Below are positions 21,828 to 22,972 of a stretch of DNA of 22,972 bases, piece after piece (within the stretch, counting starts at the first letter, position 1; each line of letters opens with the position of its first letter). Source of the DNA: Akkermansiaceae bacterium UBA7890 (GTDB taxonomy: Bacteria > Verrucomicrobiota > Verrucomicrobiia > Verrucomicrobiales > Akkermansiaceae); NCBI GenBank assembly GCA_002501065.1, contig DLRK01000073.1:1-22972 (forward strand). Reading direction: 5' to 3'. Both the position numbers and the translations under genes were made by a program. The notes under the pieces were generated by a model, which had not been told where the DNA came from, did no database searches, and saw only the letters and a program-made list of their open reading frames with translations.

Positions 21828-22972
21828 ATGAGTATCGATTCGCGTTATACCTGGGATTCCGCCCGCATGGGAGGTAGCCGCTACCAGGGTTCCCGCCGCC
21901 GCAAATTCGGCTTCTGGGTCCTGCTCGCGGTGACTGTGACGGTGGTAATCCATGCGGTTGGGCTCTGGGCCCTTGGTCGCTTTAACCTCCTGTTGGAGCT
22001 GGCTGACTTCGAATGGACTTCCCAGACCTTCCAGGTGAGCGAAATCGAGGAGCTGCCCGAAGAGGTTGTGGCACCCGTGGCTGAAAACGAGGAGCTCGAG
22101 CCACCGAAGGAGGCGGAAGATCTCCTCACCGAGATCGAAGAGCTCATCCCTGAACTTGACGACACCGAGATCGATATCGTCCCCGACCTGGAAAAACCCA
22201 AGGTGGCGCTTGAGCCACTCAAGCCGGCAAAGATCGGGGAGGAGGACGGTCAACTCCTCGAACCGCTCAAGGCTCCGGAAGTGAAAGCCAATCTCGCGGA
22301 ACTCGGACGCGACGAACCACTCTTCACCGAAGTCCCCGAAGGCCGGGTTATCATCGAGGAAGGTAGCATCTCCGCCGATATACCCGATCCCGATTCCTTC
22401 CTCAAGGACGCTGCGGTCCGGGGCGCAAACGGACTGGAAGAAAACGGACTGATGAAGGGCTACACCGAGTTAGGCCGCTACCTCAACTTCGATGTCGACC
22501 AGCTCGACAAGGGCCGGGCCGCACTCCCCAGTGACCTCCTCTTCGAGTTCAACAGGGCCGAACTCAGGCAAAATGCCAAGCTCGGTCTCATGAAGCTCGG
22601 CATGCTCATTGACCGCAACCCGGAAATGTACTGTATCCTGGAAGGACACTCGGATCTCTTCGGTACTGATGCCTACAACCTTGGACTCTCACGCAAGCGC
22701 GCACAGGCCGTAAAGAACTGGCTGGTCAGTTCCCTTGGTCTCGACAGCACCCACATCATCGTCCGTGCCTACGGCCGCTCCAAGCCAAAGGTCCAGGAAG
22801 GCGACCAGGACCAGCAGGCCATCAACCGGCGCGTCGACATTCTCATGCGCAAGCAGATCCCCCCCGAGGAGATCGTCCCCGTCCGAGTCACGCCCAAGGT
22901 GCCACCTCCCGTCTCCGTTCCGCCGAAGGCCCTGCCTGTCCCCGAGGAGTCGCCAGCCCCTCCGCCGGCACC
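21828..22972 (+). CDS. TonB-like N-terminus plus OmpA domain protein, truncated at the window edge
   Basis: The frame is open from ATG 21828 to the last base (381 codons seen) with no stop. A basic cytoplasmic start (GSRRRK, 21-26) is followed by a membrane helix (about 27-50) with histidine H42 in TVVIHAVGLWAL, like the membrane His of TonB/TolA. Next comes a long acidic Glu/Pro/Lys-rich periplasmic stretch (about 70-200), then a complete OmpA-type domain (about 233-342; FEFNRAELR, LEGHSDLFGTDAYNLGLSRKRAQAV shown only as GHSD 273-276, and NRRVDI 333-338), then a Pro/Val-rich tail. The OmpA residues (D276, D281, N284, R289, R334) look intact, so peptidoglycan binding is likely. AGGA is 4 nt before the ATG. 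It may couple wall binding to ExbBD/TolQR-type energy; this is inferred. Confidence 0.82.
   Translation, partial: MSIDSRYTWDSARMGGSRYQGSRRRKFGFWVLLAVTVTVVIHAVGLWALGRFNLLLELADFEWTSQTFQVSEIEELPEEVVAPVAENEELEPPKEAEDLLTEIEELIPELDDTEIDIVPDLEKPKVALEPLKPAKIGEEDGQLLEPLKAPEVKANLAELGRDEPLFTEVPEGRVIIEEGSISADIPDPDSFLKDAAVRGANGLEENGLMKGYTELGRYLNFDVDQLDKGRAALPSDLLFEFNRAELRQNAKLGLMKLGMLIDRNPEMYCILEGHSDLFGTDAYNLGLSRKRAQAVKNWLVSSLGLDSTHIIVRAYGRSKPKVQEGDQDQQAINRRVDILMRKQIPPEEIVPVRVTPKVPPPVSVPPKALPVPEESPAPPPA

Overview
The window is about 23 kb of GC-rich chromosomal DNA from a Gram-negative bacterium. It most resembles the Planctomycetota-Verrucomicrobiota group, and Verrucomicrobiota is my best guess. The pointers are an arylsulfatase, a secreted ThuA-domain protein, a pilin-like protein with a C-terminal DG motif of the H-X9-DG kind, OmpA/TonB envelope proteins, and scarce Shine-Dalgarno sites. 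Nearly all of it is densely packed housekeeping DNA. I see no rRNA, tRNA, CRISPR array, insertion sequence or phage gene.

Layout. At 1-454 (+) is the C-terminus of a sulfatase. At 470-2043 (-) a 98-residue small protein is translationally coupled to bioA. At 2131-4060 (+) lie a CPBP-type membrane protease and a ComF-type phosphoribosyltransferase. At 4167-7305 (+) is an accD-folC-MBL exonuclease run. At 7358-9612 (-) are aspartate aminotransferase, cysQ and an unlisted 49-residue membrane miniprotein. At 9756-13772 (-) an inner-membrane BON/OmpA-like protein is followed by a 992-residue membrane-anchored coiled-coil protein ending in a helix-hairpin-helix domain. At 13895-17872 (-) are prmA, a hypothetical protein, kbl and lysC, with a convincing intrinsic terminator in front of prmA. 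At 18060-19076 (-) is a secreted ThuA-like protein, divergent from a degenerate prepilin (19273-20049, +). At 20100-21425 (-) is homoserine dehydrogenase. From 21828 to beyond the right edge (+) is a TonB-like/OmpA hybrid.

Metabolic links. Aspartate aminotransferase, aspartokinase and homoserine dehydrogenase belong to the aspartate amino-acid pathway and Kbl to threonine breakdown, but they sit in separate transcription units. accD-folC is an order also known from other bacteria.

The best candidates for undescribed biology are (i) the BON/OmpA plus giant coiled-coil/HhH pair, whose predicted topology could link cell wall, inner membrane and nucleoid; (ii) the TonB-like N-terminus joined to a peptidoglycan-binding OmpA domain and a Pro-rich tail; (iii) the pilin-like protein with a damaged prepilin peptidase site; and (iv) the solitary ligase-associated-type MBL exonuclease. 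All functions are inferred by reading the sequence; no database search was run.
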